From Paraburkholderia hospita (GTDB taxonomy: Bacteria > Pseudomonadota > Gammaproteobacteria > Burkholderiales > Burkholderiaceae): a stretch of DNA of 64,000 nucleotides. Below are positions 37,400-45,705 of this stretch, in pieces. The stretch is taken from positions 124,001-188,000 of the forward strand of contig NZ_CP026108.1 in assembly GCF_002902965.1 (NCBI RefSeq), in the 5' to 3' direction. Both the position numbers and the translations under genes were made by a program. Below the pieces are notes generated by a model. It was not told where the DNA came from. It made no database searches and saw only the letters and a list, made by a program, of their open reading frames with translations. The stretch's first letter is position 1, and every line of letters starts with the position of its first letter.

Positions 37400-38020
37400 A
37401 TGCGCGCAATGTTGATGTGGTTGATGGCGGTAGTCGTGCTGGGAATCTCCGGCTGCGGCTACAACGCCATCCAGGCTCAGGACGAACAGGTGAAGGCGAA
37501 CTGGTCTGAGGTATTGAATCAGTATCAGCGTCGCGCCGACCTCGTCCCAAATCTTGTGAATACAGTCAAAGGCTATGCGAGCCAGGAAAAGGAAGTCCTG
37601 ACGCGTGTGACGGAAGCCCGCGCCCGAGTGGGTTCGGTCCAGGCAAGCCCGGAGCTCATTAACGACCCGCAAGCATTCGCGAAATTCGAAGCGGCGCAGA
37701 CCCAGTTGACGAGTTCGCTATCAAGGCTGCTGGTCGTGTCCGAGAATTATCCGCAATTGAAGTCGGATGCAAATTTCCGCGACCTGCAGGCGCAACTCGA
37801 AGGGACCGAGAACCGGATTACTGTTGCGAGAAACCGTTACATCAAGGCGGTGCTGGACTACAACGTAACAGTGCGCTCGTTTCCGTCCAACCTGACGGCG
37901 AGTGTCTTCGGCTATAAGGAGAAGCCCAACTTCTCAGTGTCGAACGAAGCCGAGATTGCTCGGCCTCCGCAGGTCAATTTCGACGCGGCCCCGGCGCCGG
38001 CGAGTGGAGCGACCAATTGA
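37400..38020 (+). CDS. LemA-family lipoprotein
   Basis: This 206-residue LemA protein has an N-terminal lipoprotein signal (MLMWLMAVVVLGISGC) and a LemA helical domain with the characteristic NQYQRRADLVPNLVNTVKG, then YNVTVRSFPSNLTASVFGYK. LemA proteins are coiled-coil envelope proteins that usually accompany TPM-domain proteins, as here. The start ATG 37400 follows ACAGGGAC. The stop overlaps the start of the next gene. The role is probably envelope maintenance. Confidence 0.93.
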   Translation: MRAMLMWLMAVVVLGISGCGYNAIQAQDEQVKANWSEVLNQYQRRADLVPNLVNTVKGYASQEKEVLTRVTEARARVGSVQASPELINDPQAFAKFEAAQTQLTSSLSRLLVVSENYPQLKSDANFRDLQAQLEGTENRITVARNRYIKAVLDYNVTVRSFPSNLTASVFGYKEKPNFSVSNEAEIARPPQVNFDAAPAPASGATN

Positions 38021-38865
38021 ACATCCTGAAGGCAGCGAGGATAGTATTGCTCGCGCTCACTCCATTCTGGTCGTCTGTCACGAGCGCAGATGTTGGAATC
38101 CCTGTTCTGACTGCGCGTGTCACCGACGAGACAGCGACGCTCACCGCCGGGCAGCGCGAATCGCTCGAGCAGACACTGCAGGCCTTTGAGGCGAAGAAAG
38201 GAAGCCAGATTTCCGTGCTTATCGTGCCAACGACAAAACCCGAAACGATAGAGCAGTATTCCATGCGTGTTGTCGAGCAGTGGAAACTCGGACGCAAGCG
38301 CGTCGACGACGGCGCACTACTTATCATCGCAAAAGATGACCGCGCGCTTCGCATCGAGGTTGGCTATGGCCTTGAAGGAGCACTCAACGACGCTACCAGC
38401 AGCCGCATCATCAACGAGGTGATTGTTCCACGATTCAAGCAAGGTGACTTCTATGGAGGGGTGACGGCAGGCGTCGGCAGCATGATGAATGTCATCAGCG
38501 GCGAGCCATTGCCACCGCCGGATAGACGGAATGGCGGAGATTCTGGGGGCGCCCGGGGCTATCTGCCCGTACTTTTCGTACTGACTTTGGTGGCAGGGGG
38601 CGTGCTTCGTTCTGTACTGGGACGCCTGGTCGGTTCAGTTGTGACCGGCGGCGCCATCGCGGTGGTCGCATGGCTGTTGTCCGGGACGGTTCTAATCGCA
38701 ATCGTCGCAGGCGCGATTGCCCTGGCTTTCACCCTATTGGGTAGCGGGTTGGGCGCTTTCGTTGGAGGGCGTGCCATTGGCGGCTCCGGGGGTGGGTCCA
38801 ACCGCACAACGTTTCGTGGTGGCGGTGGTGGCTTTGGTGGCGGTGGCGCCTCGGGCAGGTGGTAG
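38017..38865 (+). CDS. TPM-domain (YgcG-type) membrane protein
   Basis: This 282-residue protein has a signal peptide, a TPM domain (LIVPTTKPETIEQYSMRVVE, then WKLGRKRVDDGALLII), two or three membrane helices and a Gly-rich tail (RGGGGGFGGGGASGRW). This is the YgcG plan. It begins at TTG 38017, overlapping the lemA stop, so translation is coupled. LemA, YgcG and a second TPM protein form a three-gene operon. Confidence 0.9.
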   Translation: MNILKAARIVLLALTPFWSSVTSADVGIPVLTARVTDETATLTAGQRESLEQTLQAFEAKKGSQISVLIVPTTKPETIEQYSMRVVEQWKLGRKRVDDGALLIIAKDDRALRIEVGYGLEGALNDATSSRIINEVIVPRFKQGDFYGGVTAGVGSMMNVISGEPLPPPDRRNGGDSGGARGYLPVLFVLTLVAGGVLRSVLGRLVGSVVTGGAIAVVAWLLSGTVLIAIVAGAIALAFTLLGSGLGAFVGGRAIGGSGGGSNRTTFRGGGGGFGGGGASGRW

Positions 38866-38867
38866 CC

Positions 38868-39365
38868 ATGGACGTCAAACGCGTCATAAGACACTTGTTC
38901 CTAAGCAGATGGCACGTGAACGCCGCCTTTTCTTCCCGGACGCTGCACGCAATTGAAAAAGCGGTTCAGGAAAGCCATCGTGGCCATATAGGCCAGGTCC
39001 GGTTCGTAGTCGAGGGTGCGCTTCACATCGATGCGCTGGTGAAGGGTGTGTCAGCAAGAGAGCGCGCTATTGACGTCTTTTCGGAACTTCGGGTCTGGGA
39101 CACCGAGCATAACAATGGCGTACTCATCTATCTCCTGCTCGCGGACCGCGATGTGGAAATCGTCGCTGACCGAGGTGTGCACGCCAGGGTGCATGCCGAA
39201 GAGTGGGAAGCCATCTGCCAGAGCATGGAGGCTGAGTTCCGGCGCGCCAGGTATGAATCGGGGGTACTCCTGGGCGTCGAGCAGGTAAGCGCACTGCTCA
39301 AGAGGCATTTCCCGGTTCAACAGGAGGGGCGCAGCGAATTGCCGAGTAAGCCGGCGGTGTTGTGA
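38868..39365 (+). CDS. Cytoplasmic TPM-domain protein
   Basis: This 165-residue TPM-fold protein has no signal peptide. The conserved stretch FSELRVWDTEHNNGVLIYLL, then ADRDVEIVADRGV, is typical of the short TPM partner encoded after YgcG-type genes. It starts at ATG 38868, two bases after the previous stop, and completes the lemA operon. Confidence 0.88.
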   Translation: MDVKRVIRHLFLSRWHVNAAFSSRTLHAIEKAVQESHRGHIGQVRFVVEGALHIDALVKGVSARERAIDVFSELRVWDTEHNNGVLIYLLLADRDVEIVADRGVHARVHAEEWEAICQSMEAEFRRARYESGVLLGVEQVSALLKRHFPVQQEGRSELPSKPAVL

Positions 39366-39412
39366 GCTCGTGCAGAATCCGTTGCATCATCTATTGCAAA
39401 TGGAGACATGAA

Positions 39413-40096
39413 ATGAACTTACATCGCTCCTCATCCCACAGCCGTCGCTTTGTCCCGACTGTATGTCGCATCGTCGGCGCATCCATCTTTTCGGCCGCTT
39501 CCTTATTAGCGCAAGCGAGTATCGACCAATATTCGTTCAGCGGAGCAGAAGGGGATGTTTACGGCGTCTACTCCACTTCGGACGGCTGCATCACCGGCTT
39601 TGTGTCGATTGACGCCGCCGCTCAAGGAGCACATAGCCTGAACTCACAGAGCGCAACCTCTTTTGCCTTTGCAGGTATTTATGGTTTCAATGCTTGCAAT
39701 AAGGTGTTCTTCTATGGGTACGGCTCCACAAGCACATTATCGTTTTCGGCGTCCGGAAACGGCTCGCAGGCGCCGTCTTCAATAACGGCCGCAGGTCATA
39801 TTCCCGTAAACTACCTTATTTACGACTCGAATTATAAATATATTGTAACTGTGACCGATAGCCTGGCATTCCAAACAAGCGTGAATAAAGTAGGAGCAGA
39901 ATCTCAGACCGTTCAAACTACTCAGCAGACGTACGGGACGAACACCGTGATTGTGAGGACCCACATTGACGCTGGCGCTAGTCCCGCCAGTGCGTCGCTA
40001 ACAGTTTCCACTCAGAATCTTGGGACGCTCACGGTACCGAGTCCCCTTGGCTACGTATTCTCGAGCAGGGTCCACCAGGTGACCATCCAGCACTAG
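39413..40096 (+). CDS. Exported hypothetical protein of unusual composition
   Basis: This 227-residue protein is rich in Ser, Thr, Ala, Tyr and Asn, with an N-terminal signal (RIVGASIFSAASLLAQAS). The mature part alternates hydrophobic and small polar residues (FSGAEGDVYGVYSTSDGCIT, YGYGSTSTLSFSASGNG), like beta-rich secreted proteins. I do not recognise the family. The codons are clearly more AT-rich than those of its neighbours (for example taaataaa-like runs near 39835), suggesting acquisition from elsewhere. It sits just before the second IS21 element. Confidence 0.75.
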   Translation: MNLHRSSSHSRRFVPTVCRIVGASIFSAASLLAQASIDQYSFSGAEGDVYGVYSTSDGCITGFVSIDAAAQGAHSLNSQSATSFAFAGIYGFNACNKVFFYGYGSTSTLSFSASGNGSQAPSSITAAGHIPVNYLIYDSNYKYIVTVTDSLAFQTSVNKVGAESQTVQTTQQTYGTNTVIVRTHIDAGASPASASLTVSTQNLGTLTVPSPLGYVFSSRVHQVTIQH

Positions 40097-40314
40097 CAGC
40101 TGTTGAAATAGACGGCACCAGTGCATGCGAGCTCCGTTGAACGAAGAGCCGCGCCAAGTGGAGCTAGCCCGCATTCTTGCCCAGCCGCGCCGCAGATTCT
40201 TCCCCTTGTTCCACGGAGAGTGAGCCCGTCTCCTCGAGCAGAAACCGATTGCTCTCGCGGAGAAATACCACCACCTCGGCGCCCCTCAACTGGAGACGCA
40301 AGGCTACCGTGCGT

Positions 40315-40402
40315 ATTCCACGCAAAACGAACAGCCATTCCACAGCAACGCGAACGCCGATTCCATGGCAAAGCGAACACCGATTCCCCGGCATGGCGAA
40401 CA
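40315..40402 (-). repeat. Four tandem IS21 terminal repeat units, left end
   Basis: Units beginning ATTCCA/C occur at 40315, 40337, 40360 and 40383 (22-23-bp spacing), each ending in a cGAAC-like core. They are the inverse of the units at the right end. In IS21 elements such repeats are transposase-binding sites. Confidence 0.8.
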
Positions 40403-40435
40403 AACAGGACGCAGCGACGCGGGATCTTTGCCTTT

Positions 40436-41194
40436 TTACTCTGACTGTGATTTCGTGGTCAATCGGCTTCGCGTCTTGCGCATCGATTCACCGGCAAGCG
40501 TAATGCGATGAGCGTTGTGTACGAGCCGATCGAGGATCGCGTCCGCGACAGTGGGTTCGCCGATCGCGTCATGCCAGTGGTCGACCGGCAGTTGGCTTGT
40601 CGCCAGCGTGGAGCGGTTGCCGTGGCGATCGTCAAGGACTTCAAGCAGATCACGTCGCGCGGAGTCGCTCAGCGGCGCCATCGCGAAGTCGTCGAGAATC
40701 ACGACGTCCGTTTTGGCAAGCTGCGTAAGCCAGCGTGCGTAGCGTCCGCTGCCGTGCGCGATGGCCAGCTCCTCGTTAAGCTTGGGCACGCGCAGATAGC
40801 AGGCGGAGAACCCTTGACGGCAGGCTTGCACCGCGAAGGCACAACCCAGCCAGCTTTTGCCGAGCCCGGTCGGCGCAACGAGAATCAGATTCTGGCGTTC
40901 CCGAATCCACTCACAGGTCAGCAGCCGGGCGGTGAGCGCACGGTCGAGTCCGCGAGCGGTGCGGTAGTCGATGTCCTCGGGCGATGCATCGGAGAACCTC
41001 AGTTTCGCGCGTCGCAGACGTGCGGCTGTTTGCCGAGACTCCCGTTGGCTGGCTTCGCGCTCGACCAACAGCCCGAGGCGTTCTTCGAAGCCTAGCCGGT
41101 CGATACCTTCCTGGGCCTGCTGCTCGGCAAGGGCGGCTGCCATGCCGGTCAGATGCAGCGCGTGCAGTTTGTCGACGGTCGGATGATGAAGCAT
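40436..41194 (-). CDS. istB: IS21-family helper ATPase IstB
   Basis: This 252-residue AAA+ protein has Walker A APTGLGKSW and Walker B VVILDDFAMAPL, and the typical IstB N terminus (LHHPTVDKLHALHLTGMAAA). The ATG at 41194 follows an AGGGAG ribosome site 18 bp after the istA stop. The C terminus is basic. It assembles on target DNA and activates IstA. Confidence 0.93.
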   Translation of the reverse strand: MLHHPTVDKLHALHLTGMAAALAEQQAQEGIDRLGFEERLGLLVEREASQRESRQTAARLRRAKLRFSDASPEDIDYRTARGLDRALTARLLTCEWIRERQNLILVAPTGLGKSWLGCAFAVQACRQGFSACYLRVPKLNEELAIAHGSGRYARWLTQLAKTDVVILDDFAMAPLSDSARRDLLEVLDDRHGNRSTLATSQLPVDHWHDAIGEPTVADAILDRLVHNAHRITLAGESMRKTRSRLTTKSQSE

Positions 41195-41212
41195 AACCAC
41201 TCCCTGTTAATG

Positions 41213-42760
41213 TCAGTGGTAATAGGAAGGCCCGCGCACGTTGGCGTGCACGAGCGGCAAGTCGGCCTGTGCGGCAGCCGCTTCGGGCTCCCGGTCCAGG
41301 CCGTTCTTCAGCGTCGAGGCAATGAACTTGTAGTTCGGCGCTTTGAGATCGATGGCGCGTCGGCAAGCGGCCTCAAGTCGGTCGCGCCCGTAGTCCTTGC
41401 CCATGCGCAGCACGCCCAGACAGGCACGGTAGGCCTGCTGCGGATGCTTGCGCGCACCGAGCAGATGCTGGATGACGGCGGCGGTGTGCGGGCCGATGTC
41501 GACGGCCCAGTTGCGCAGCCGTTGCGGGTCGCAGCCCTTCACGACAGCCTGATGTTCTGGCGGCATGTGCGCGTCGATGGTGCTGTGGAAGCGACGGCGG
41601 GCGCTCTTGCCGTGGGCGGCAATGCGCTGGCCGCGATGGAAGATCTCGACGGTGTTGGCTGTGACGCGCACATCGACCTGTTCGCGCGCGTAGCGGTATG
41701 ACACGGAGTAGTAGTGCTGGTCCACTTCGACGTGATAGTCCGGACCCACGCGGGCCACGATCCACTCGGCGTACTGGTATGGCCTGTCGGGAAGCGGCCG
41801 CAAGGCCGGACGATCGATTTCGTCGAAGACGCTGCGGCGGCAGCCCGGCAGCTTCTTGAACGGCCGGCTGTTCAGCTCGACAAGCAACGCGGCGACGGCC
41901 TGGTTAGCCGCATCCAGACTGAAGAAGCGTTCGTTGCGCAGCTTCGCGAGAATCCATCTCTGGGCCAGGAGCACCGAGAGCTCGGCTTTCGCCTTGTCGC
42001 GGGGCTTTCTACTACGCGCTGGAATGACAGCCACGGAATAATGCGTGGCCATCTCCTGATAGGTCAGGTTGATATCCGGGTCGTAGAAATTCGCTTTGTG
42101 TACGCCGGACTTCAGGTTGTCGGGCACCAGGACCTCGACCAGGCCACCATAAAATGCGAAGGCGCGCACATGCGAGCCGATCCAGTCGGGCAACTGCTGT
42201 GTCCACGTGAGTTCGGCAAACGTATAACCGGACACGCCCAGCGCCGCGACGAACAGCTCGGCCTCGCGGATCTCGCCGGTATCGGGATTGACGATGGCGA
42301 ACTTCTTGCCCGAGTAGTCAACGAACAGCTTCTGGCCCGGCACATGCGTTTGCCGCAGCGTGACGGGCAAGCGCTCCGCCCATTCCTGATAGGTCTTGCA
42401 AAACCAGCTGTAGCCAAAGCCATCCGCGTGTTGCGCCCTGTATTCCTGCCACAGCAGATCGAGCGTCACGCCCGGTTTGCCGAGCTCACGATGAACCTTC
42501 GGCCAGTCGGGCATGCCGCGCGGCAATGCGCGTGGCACCGGCGGCGGATACAGCTTCGCTTCGAGCGCCGCGTCGTCGCTCACCAGTTGCACCGGCAGCG
42601 GCCAGTCCAGCCCCGCCAGTTTCGCCCGATGCAGGTATTGCCACACCGTGGCTGTCGAGGTGCCGATCGCCTGGGCGATCTCCCGATGGGTGCGGTTGCA
42701 TTCGAAATGTAGCCGCAGAACTTCACGAATCTTGCGCATGGTCAACCTGATGTTTGCCAT
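41213..42760 (-). CDS. istA: IS21-family transposase IstA
   Basis: The transposase, 515 residues. The N-terminal HTH is CNRTHREIAQAIGTSTATVW. The rve core has Asp in LFVDYSGKKF, Asp in LVPDNLKSGV and Glu in DKAKAELSVLL. The downstream region YQYAEWIVARVGPDYHVEVD is family-typical. The start ATG 42760 follows GGGAGTG. Confidence 0.93.
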   Translation of the reverse strand: MANIRLTMRKIREVLRLHFECNRTHREIAQAIGTSTATVWQYLHRAKLAGLDWPLPVQLVSDDAALEAKLYPPPVPRALPRGMPDWPKVHRELGKPGVTLDLLWQEYRAQHADGFGYSWFCKTYQEWAERLPVTLRQTHVPGQKLFVDYSGKKFAIVNPDTGEIREAELFVAALGVSGYTFAELTWTQQLPDWIGSHVRAFAFYGGLVEVLVPDNLKSGVHKANFYDPDINLTYQEMATHYSVAVIPARSRKPRDKAKAELSVLLAQRWILAKLRNERFFSLDAANQAVAALLVELNSRPFKKLPGCRRSVFDEIDRPALRPLPDRPYQYAEWIVARVGPDYHVEVDQHYYSVSYRYAREQVDVRVTANTVEIFHRGQRIAAHGKSARRRFHSTIDAHMPPEHQAVVKGCDPQRLRNWAVDIGPHTAAVIQHLLGARKHPQQAYRACLGVLRMGKDYGRDRLEAACRRAIDLKAPNYKFIASTLKNGLDREPEAAAAQADLPLVHANVRGPSYYH

Positions 42761-42827
42761 CCGGCACTCCCGACAAATCGTCGAGCGTGCCATCGTTGAC
42801 CCGCGTCGCTGCTACAGCACCTTGCTG

Positions 42828-42940
42828 TTCGCTTTCGCGTGGAATCCCTGTTCGTTTTGCCGTGGAATCGGCGTTCGTTTTGCCGTGGAATTCATGTTCG
42901 CTTACGCGTGGAATCCGTGTTCACTTTGCCGTGGAATATT
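42828..42940 (+). repeat. Five tandem IS21 terminal repeat units, right end
   Basis: GGAAT cores occur at 42841, 42864, 42887, 42910 and 42933, exactly 23 bp apart, within units like GTTCGTTTTGCCGTGGAAT. They match the left-end units in inverted orientation and are probable IstA-binding sites. Confidence 0.8.
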
Positions 42941-43118
42941 CAGCTACCGTGCCGGCGAGGTTATTTTGCGACCGGTCACCTCCATCCATGCCGTTTCGCA
43001 ATCGTAGCGTGCGCTCCTGTTGTTTAGCCGCGTATCACGTAAGCCACGGGGCAAGCTGCTGACTGCGTATCGGCGCCAGGAGTCGCCGTGCGCACCTGCG
43101 TAAATTGAAATACAGGAC

Positions 43119-43355
43119 ATGGGCAGGTTCGTGAACGACGACGCTCGCGCGGGCTCCGCAGCAGAGCAATCCGACACCGTGACCAAGGAGAGGTCTCGTC
43201 CGTGAAGGGACCGATTATCCGAGACGTCCGACGTCGCCACGACGCCGGAAACCGTGGACGTCAGCGCGTACCTCAACGGCAGCGAAAACGGGTTGCTGTC
43301 GGCGGTCGTGAGCGAAATTCTCGGGACCAATGGCGTGACAGCCACTGGCGCCTAA
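43119..43355 (+). pseudogene. 78-codon hypothetical ORF with an in-frame TGA
   Basis: ATG 43119 (after ACAGGAC) opens MGRFVNDDARAGSAAEQSDT and reaches TGA at 43203. The same frame then continues for 49 codons through ETVDVSAYLNGSENGLLSAV, then VSEILGTNGVTATGA, to TAA at 43353. The second part looks like genuine protein. I read it as a small gene with one nonsense mutation; readthrough is less likely. Confidence 0.5.
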
Positions 43356-43410
43356 CGCAAGGCCCGTCGCCGACGGCCAGTGGATTCCATTAGGACAATG
43401 GTGGGTCTAT

Positions 43411-43620
43411 CTACTCGACCAGCGCGTCGAAGGCTTCGCGCGCGTCCTTCAGTTCCTGCATCGCAGCAGCAAACCGCGCCAGTTCGAGCGTCGACGGCCG
43501 CTTTTCGGGGGCCTGCGCGTAGTGCGCTTCCAGCCGTTGCGATGCTGCCTGTACTTCGCGCGCAGCGCTCACTACACGCACGAGGGCCGATGCTTCCGCC
43601 GAGACTGCCTTTTCCTTCAT
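43411..43620 (-). CDS. Small helical protein, paralogue of 57885-58109
   Basis: This 69-residue, probably all-helical protein is preceded by AGGAAA. It aligns with the protein at 57885 without gaps at the C terminus: RPSTLELARFAAAMQELKDA against QPSTLELVRFEAAMQELKEA, and VSAAREVQAAS against VSAARDVQAAS. No known domain is recognised. The two copies are 14 kb apart among stress-type genes. It may be a structural or regulatory partner; the function is unknown. Confidence 0.8.
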   Translation of the reverse strand: MKEKAVSAEASALVRVVSAAREVQAASQRLEAHYAQAPEKRPSTLELARFAAAMQELKDAREAFDALVE

Positions 43621-43772
43621 GGTTGTTTCCTGCGAACAAACACACCCGTCACGTAAATCGTCGGCGACGTTTGATAACCGTCGTCTCCCTGATGCCCCGG
43701 ACGCATTGCCGGCGACCTACGCCTCGTTCGGTCATTGTGCACTCTCGCGACTGGTGTACGACGATAGCCGCA

Positions 43773-44045
43773 TCAATTTCCTGCAAAGTCTGCTGCGGTC
43801 AGGGCCACCGGCGCCCCGACCGACCGGAGCAGTCGCCGTTCAGCAGCGGCCATTATCCGCAGTCTTCCGTCGGCGAATGCTTTCAATGTGCGCGCGTCAT
43901 TCGCGCCGGCCGGCAACCAGAAATGTTGCTCGAGAGCCTCTCGGCTGATAGAACACTGCACCGACTGGTTACGGGCAGATATAACGAAAAGGACGAGCTT
44001 TCCATCCGCGGAAAGGCCGACGTCGGCGGCGAAGGTGGAGTCCAT
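43773..44045 (-). CDS. DUF1488-family protein
   Basis: This 90-residue protein has the DUF1488 pattern: a short beta segment (GKLVLFVISARNQSVQCSIS) followed by REALEQHFWLPAG and a basic helix (AERRLLRSVGAP). The biochemical function of the family is unknown; members are single-domain cytoplasmic proteins in proteobacteria. The start is ATG 44045 (MDSTFAADVG). Confidence 0.8.
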   Translation of the reverse strand: MDSTFAADVGLSADGKLVLFVISARNQSVQCSISREALEQHFWLPAGANDARTLKAFADGRLRIMAAAERRLLRSVGAPVALTAADFAGN

Positions 44046-44451
44046 GGTTAGTGCGCTGCAAGGGTACAGGGGTGCCGACGGTACGAATGTGAATATCGTC
44101 TCGCGTTGTGCGGTCGCCTGATAATAACGCGAGAGGGCGCTAGCAGGCGTCCCGCGCCCCCTAGAGTGCGGCCTATCGTGTTGGCATACCGGCGATTGTG
44201 GCTCGATGGTGGTTGCATAATCCTTTCTGCCAGGGCCCAACGACGCTTCCAGACTCGGCGCGCCAGGTTGTGGCGAAGAAGGACAGCGAAGCAACAAGGC
44301 GTACGTTAGGTGCGCTCGGCTTCCCATCGTTGTTGAGGTCGTCCTTGCATGCGTTGCTGCTCGCAATGCACGCCCGGGTGCTTCCCGGTATCGCCCGGTT
44401 CATCCTGAGTGGCCAGATTACATGAAGGCCCGCGCGCCTTAGGCATAGAAG
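44046..44451. other. Gene-free intergenic DNA
   Basis: No supported gene. Open frames on both strands lack ribosome sites and recognisable composition. It probably contains the DUF1488 promoter near its left end. Confidence 0.4.
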
Positions 44452-44489
44452 TAAAAAAGCCCCTCGGACTTCCGTCGCGAGGGGGCTTC
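44452..44489 (-). terminator. Strong intrinsic terminator of the HU-like gene
   Basis: On the minus strand, AAGCCCCCTCG pairs with CGAGGGGCTT around an ACTT-containing loop, followed by a run of T. It begins about 18 bp after the stop at 44507. Confidence 0.85.
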
Positions 44490-44506
44490 CTTTCCAGCGG
44501 CCCGGT

Positions 44507-44965
44507 TTAGAGCGCGGCGTCCTTCAGCTTCTTCAGCGGGCGCACTTTCAGACGCACCGAAGCGGGCTTCGCGGCGAACCACTTGTCTTCACCCGTGAAC
44601 GGGTCCTTGCCGAAGCGCTTCTTCTTTGCCGGCACGTCCTGGGCAACAACCTTCAGCAGTCCCGGCAGCGTGAACTCCTTCGCACCCTTCTTGTGGACCG
44701 ACGCGAGCACCGTTTCTTCCAGTGCGGCCATCAGGGCCTTCGCGGCTTTCGGCTCGACACCGGCGCGCTCGGCAAGGTGGATGGCGAGCGAAGCCTTCGT
44801 GAATGAATCCTTGATGGGCTTCAGCGGCGCGGCAGCGACCGCCTTCTTCGTGACAGGTGCCGTAGCCTTCTTCACCAGGGGCGTCTTCGCCTTTTTCTGA
44901 GCCGGCGTCACCGCCTTCTTCGGAGCCGTTTTTGCTGCAGCTTTCGTTGCACTCGTTGTTGCCAT
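44507..44965 (-). CDS. HU-like DNA-binding protein with Lys/Ala-rich N-terminal tail
   Basis: This 152-residue protein has about 55 N-terminal residues of Ala/Lys/Pro repeats (KAAAKTAPKKAVTPAQKKAK, and so on), like a histone H1 tail. They are followed by an HU/IHF-type fold: FTKASLAIHLAERAGVEPKA, LASVHKKGAKEFTLPGLLKV, and a basic arm (KKKRFGKDPFTGEDKWFAA). Tailed HU proteins occur in Burkholderia relatives and compact DNA. The start is ATG 44965. An intrinsic terminator follows. It probably shapes expression of this stress region. Confidence 0.88.
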   Translation of the reverse strand: MATTSATKAAAKTAPKKAVTPAQKKAKTPLVKKATAPVTKKAVAAAPLKPIKDSFTKASLAIHLAERAGVEPKAAKALMAALEETVLASVHKKGAKEFTLPGLLKVVAQDVPAKKKRFGKDPFTGEDKWFAAKPASVRLKVRPLKKLKDAAL

Positions 44966-45363
44966 AAGTTTCTCTTCATTGGTCAAAGGTTGGCCTGAGA
45001 CCTTTGCCTTTGCGTAGTCACCGACAATGCGCAAAGGTCCAAATCCTCAGGCTGGCGCTAGCGTAGCAACTCGGATGTGAATCCGCAACGGGCGAGGCCC
45101 AAAAGCAGGGGGTATGGTGCCGAGCTGACGCAAAAACAACGACCTGTACCCCTCCGGAGAGGGATGCGCCCACGTAAACGGCTATGCGGGAGGGTTTGAA
45201 TCACGGGCAAGAGGAGCAAACCTCTCGCACGAGTCCAACGTCGGGTGTGCTAGCGTTCGCCGCGTCGACGGTTGCTTCCGTCCGCTAGTGTTCCATCTGT
45301 TCCACGTCATCCTCAGTAGCGCAGCATTCGCCGCCTGGCCGTTCATCTGTTCAACGTCTTGGA

Positions 45364-45412
45364 CGACCACGATGTTGACCGTGGAGTTGGGCGTTCTGAA
45401 ACCGAATATTTC
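45364..45412 (-). repeat. Copy A of a dispersed motif (core TTCTGAAACCGAA)
   Basis: One of three copies in the window (others at 50164-50214 and 60097-60140). The core is at 45394-45406. On the minus strand it encodes EIFGFRTPNSTVNIVVVQDV in an open frame without a clear start, continuing to a stop at 45182. It may be a remnant or variant of the small gene at 50124. Confidence 0.6.
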
Positions 45413-45544
45413 GTGTTGGCAGGACTTCAGAGAATGGCGCGCGAGTGGGTAGGTGTTTCAAATGACACGTCTCGTTACACACAAAAACACCGGTAATCTG
45501 CTGTCTCAATATAGTGCGTTCACAACTGACAAATGAGGCACGTC

Positions 45545-45646
45545 ATGAAAAGGATTTTTGCGCTGATGCTGATGGCCGTATGTCTTGGAAGCGCGCTGAG
45601 CGGTTGCATCATTGTGCCCGCAGGCGGCTACTATCACCGCTATTAA
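45545..45646 (+). CDS. Tiny lipoprotein
   Basis: This 33-residue ORF reads MKRIFALMLMAVCLGSALSG, then CIIVPAGGYYHRY. It has a charged start, a hydrophobic core and a lipobox LSGC, so it should be lipidated at Cys21 with a mature peptide of 13 residues ending YYHRY. It lies 59 bp before the PXPV-type gene at 45706. Such entericidin-like or YY-rich mini-lipoproteins are common in Burkholderia. Function unknown. Confidence 0.7.
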   Translation: MKRIFALMLMAVCLGSALSGCIIVPAGGYYHRY

Positions 45647-45705
45647 CCGTAGCTGACTCGCTGCGCGTTCCACTGCTTTACCGTACATACCCGACAAAGC
45701 AAATC

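Larger units (their letters stand above)
40310..42942 (-). mobile_element. Second IS21-family element
   Basis: The 2633-bp element carries istA and istB. Its ends are TGCGTATTCCACGCAAAACG on the left and, complemented, TGAATATTCCACGGCAAAGT on the right. A direct repeat of seven bases (gctaccg, 40303-40309 and 42943-42949), extendable to ten if terminal TGC is counted, flanks it. Multiple copies of a 22-23-bp unit sit inside each end. It belongs to a different IS21 subgroup from the element at 11905. Confidence 0.9.
40164..42989 (-). pseudogene. 61-residue ORF split by an IS21 insertion
   Basis: On the minus strand, ATG 42989 opens MDGGDRSQNNLAG and then runs into the IS. Removing the IS and one copy of the gctaccg direct repeat continues the frame as TVALRLQLRGAEVVVFLRES, then NRFLLEETGSLSVEQ, to a stop at 40164. 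The restored 61-codon ORF looks coding by composition. It is not a family that I know. The start is uncertain (a TTG nine codons... or fewer upstream is also possible). Confidence 0.55.

Noticed and set aside
40315..42940. Regular 22-23-bp repeats suggesting a CRISPR array
   Set aside because: Units are contiguous without variable spacers, occur inverted at both ends of an IS21 element, and no cas gene is present.
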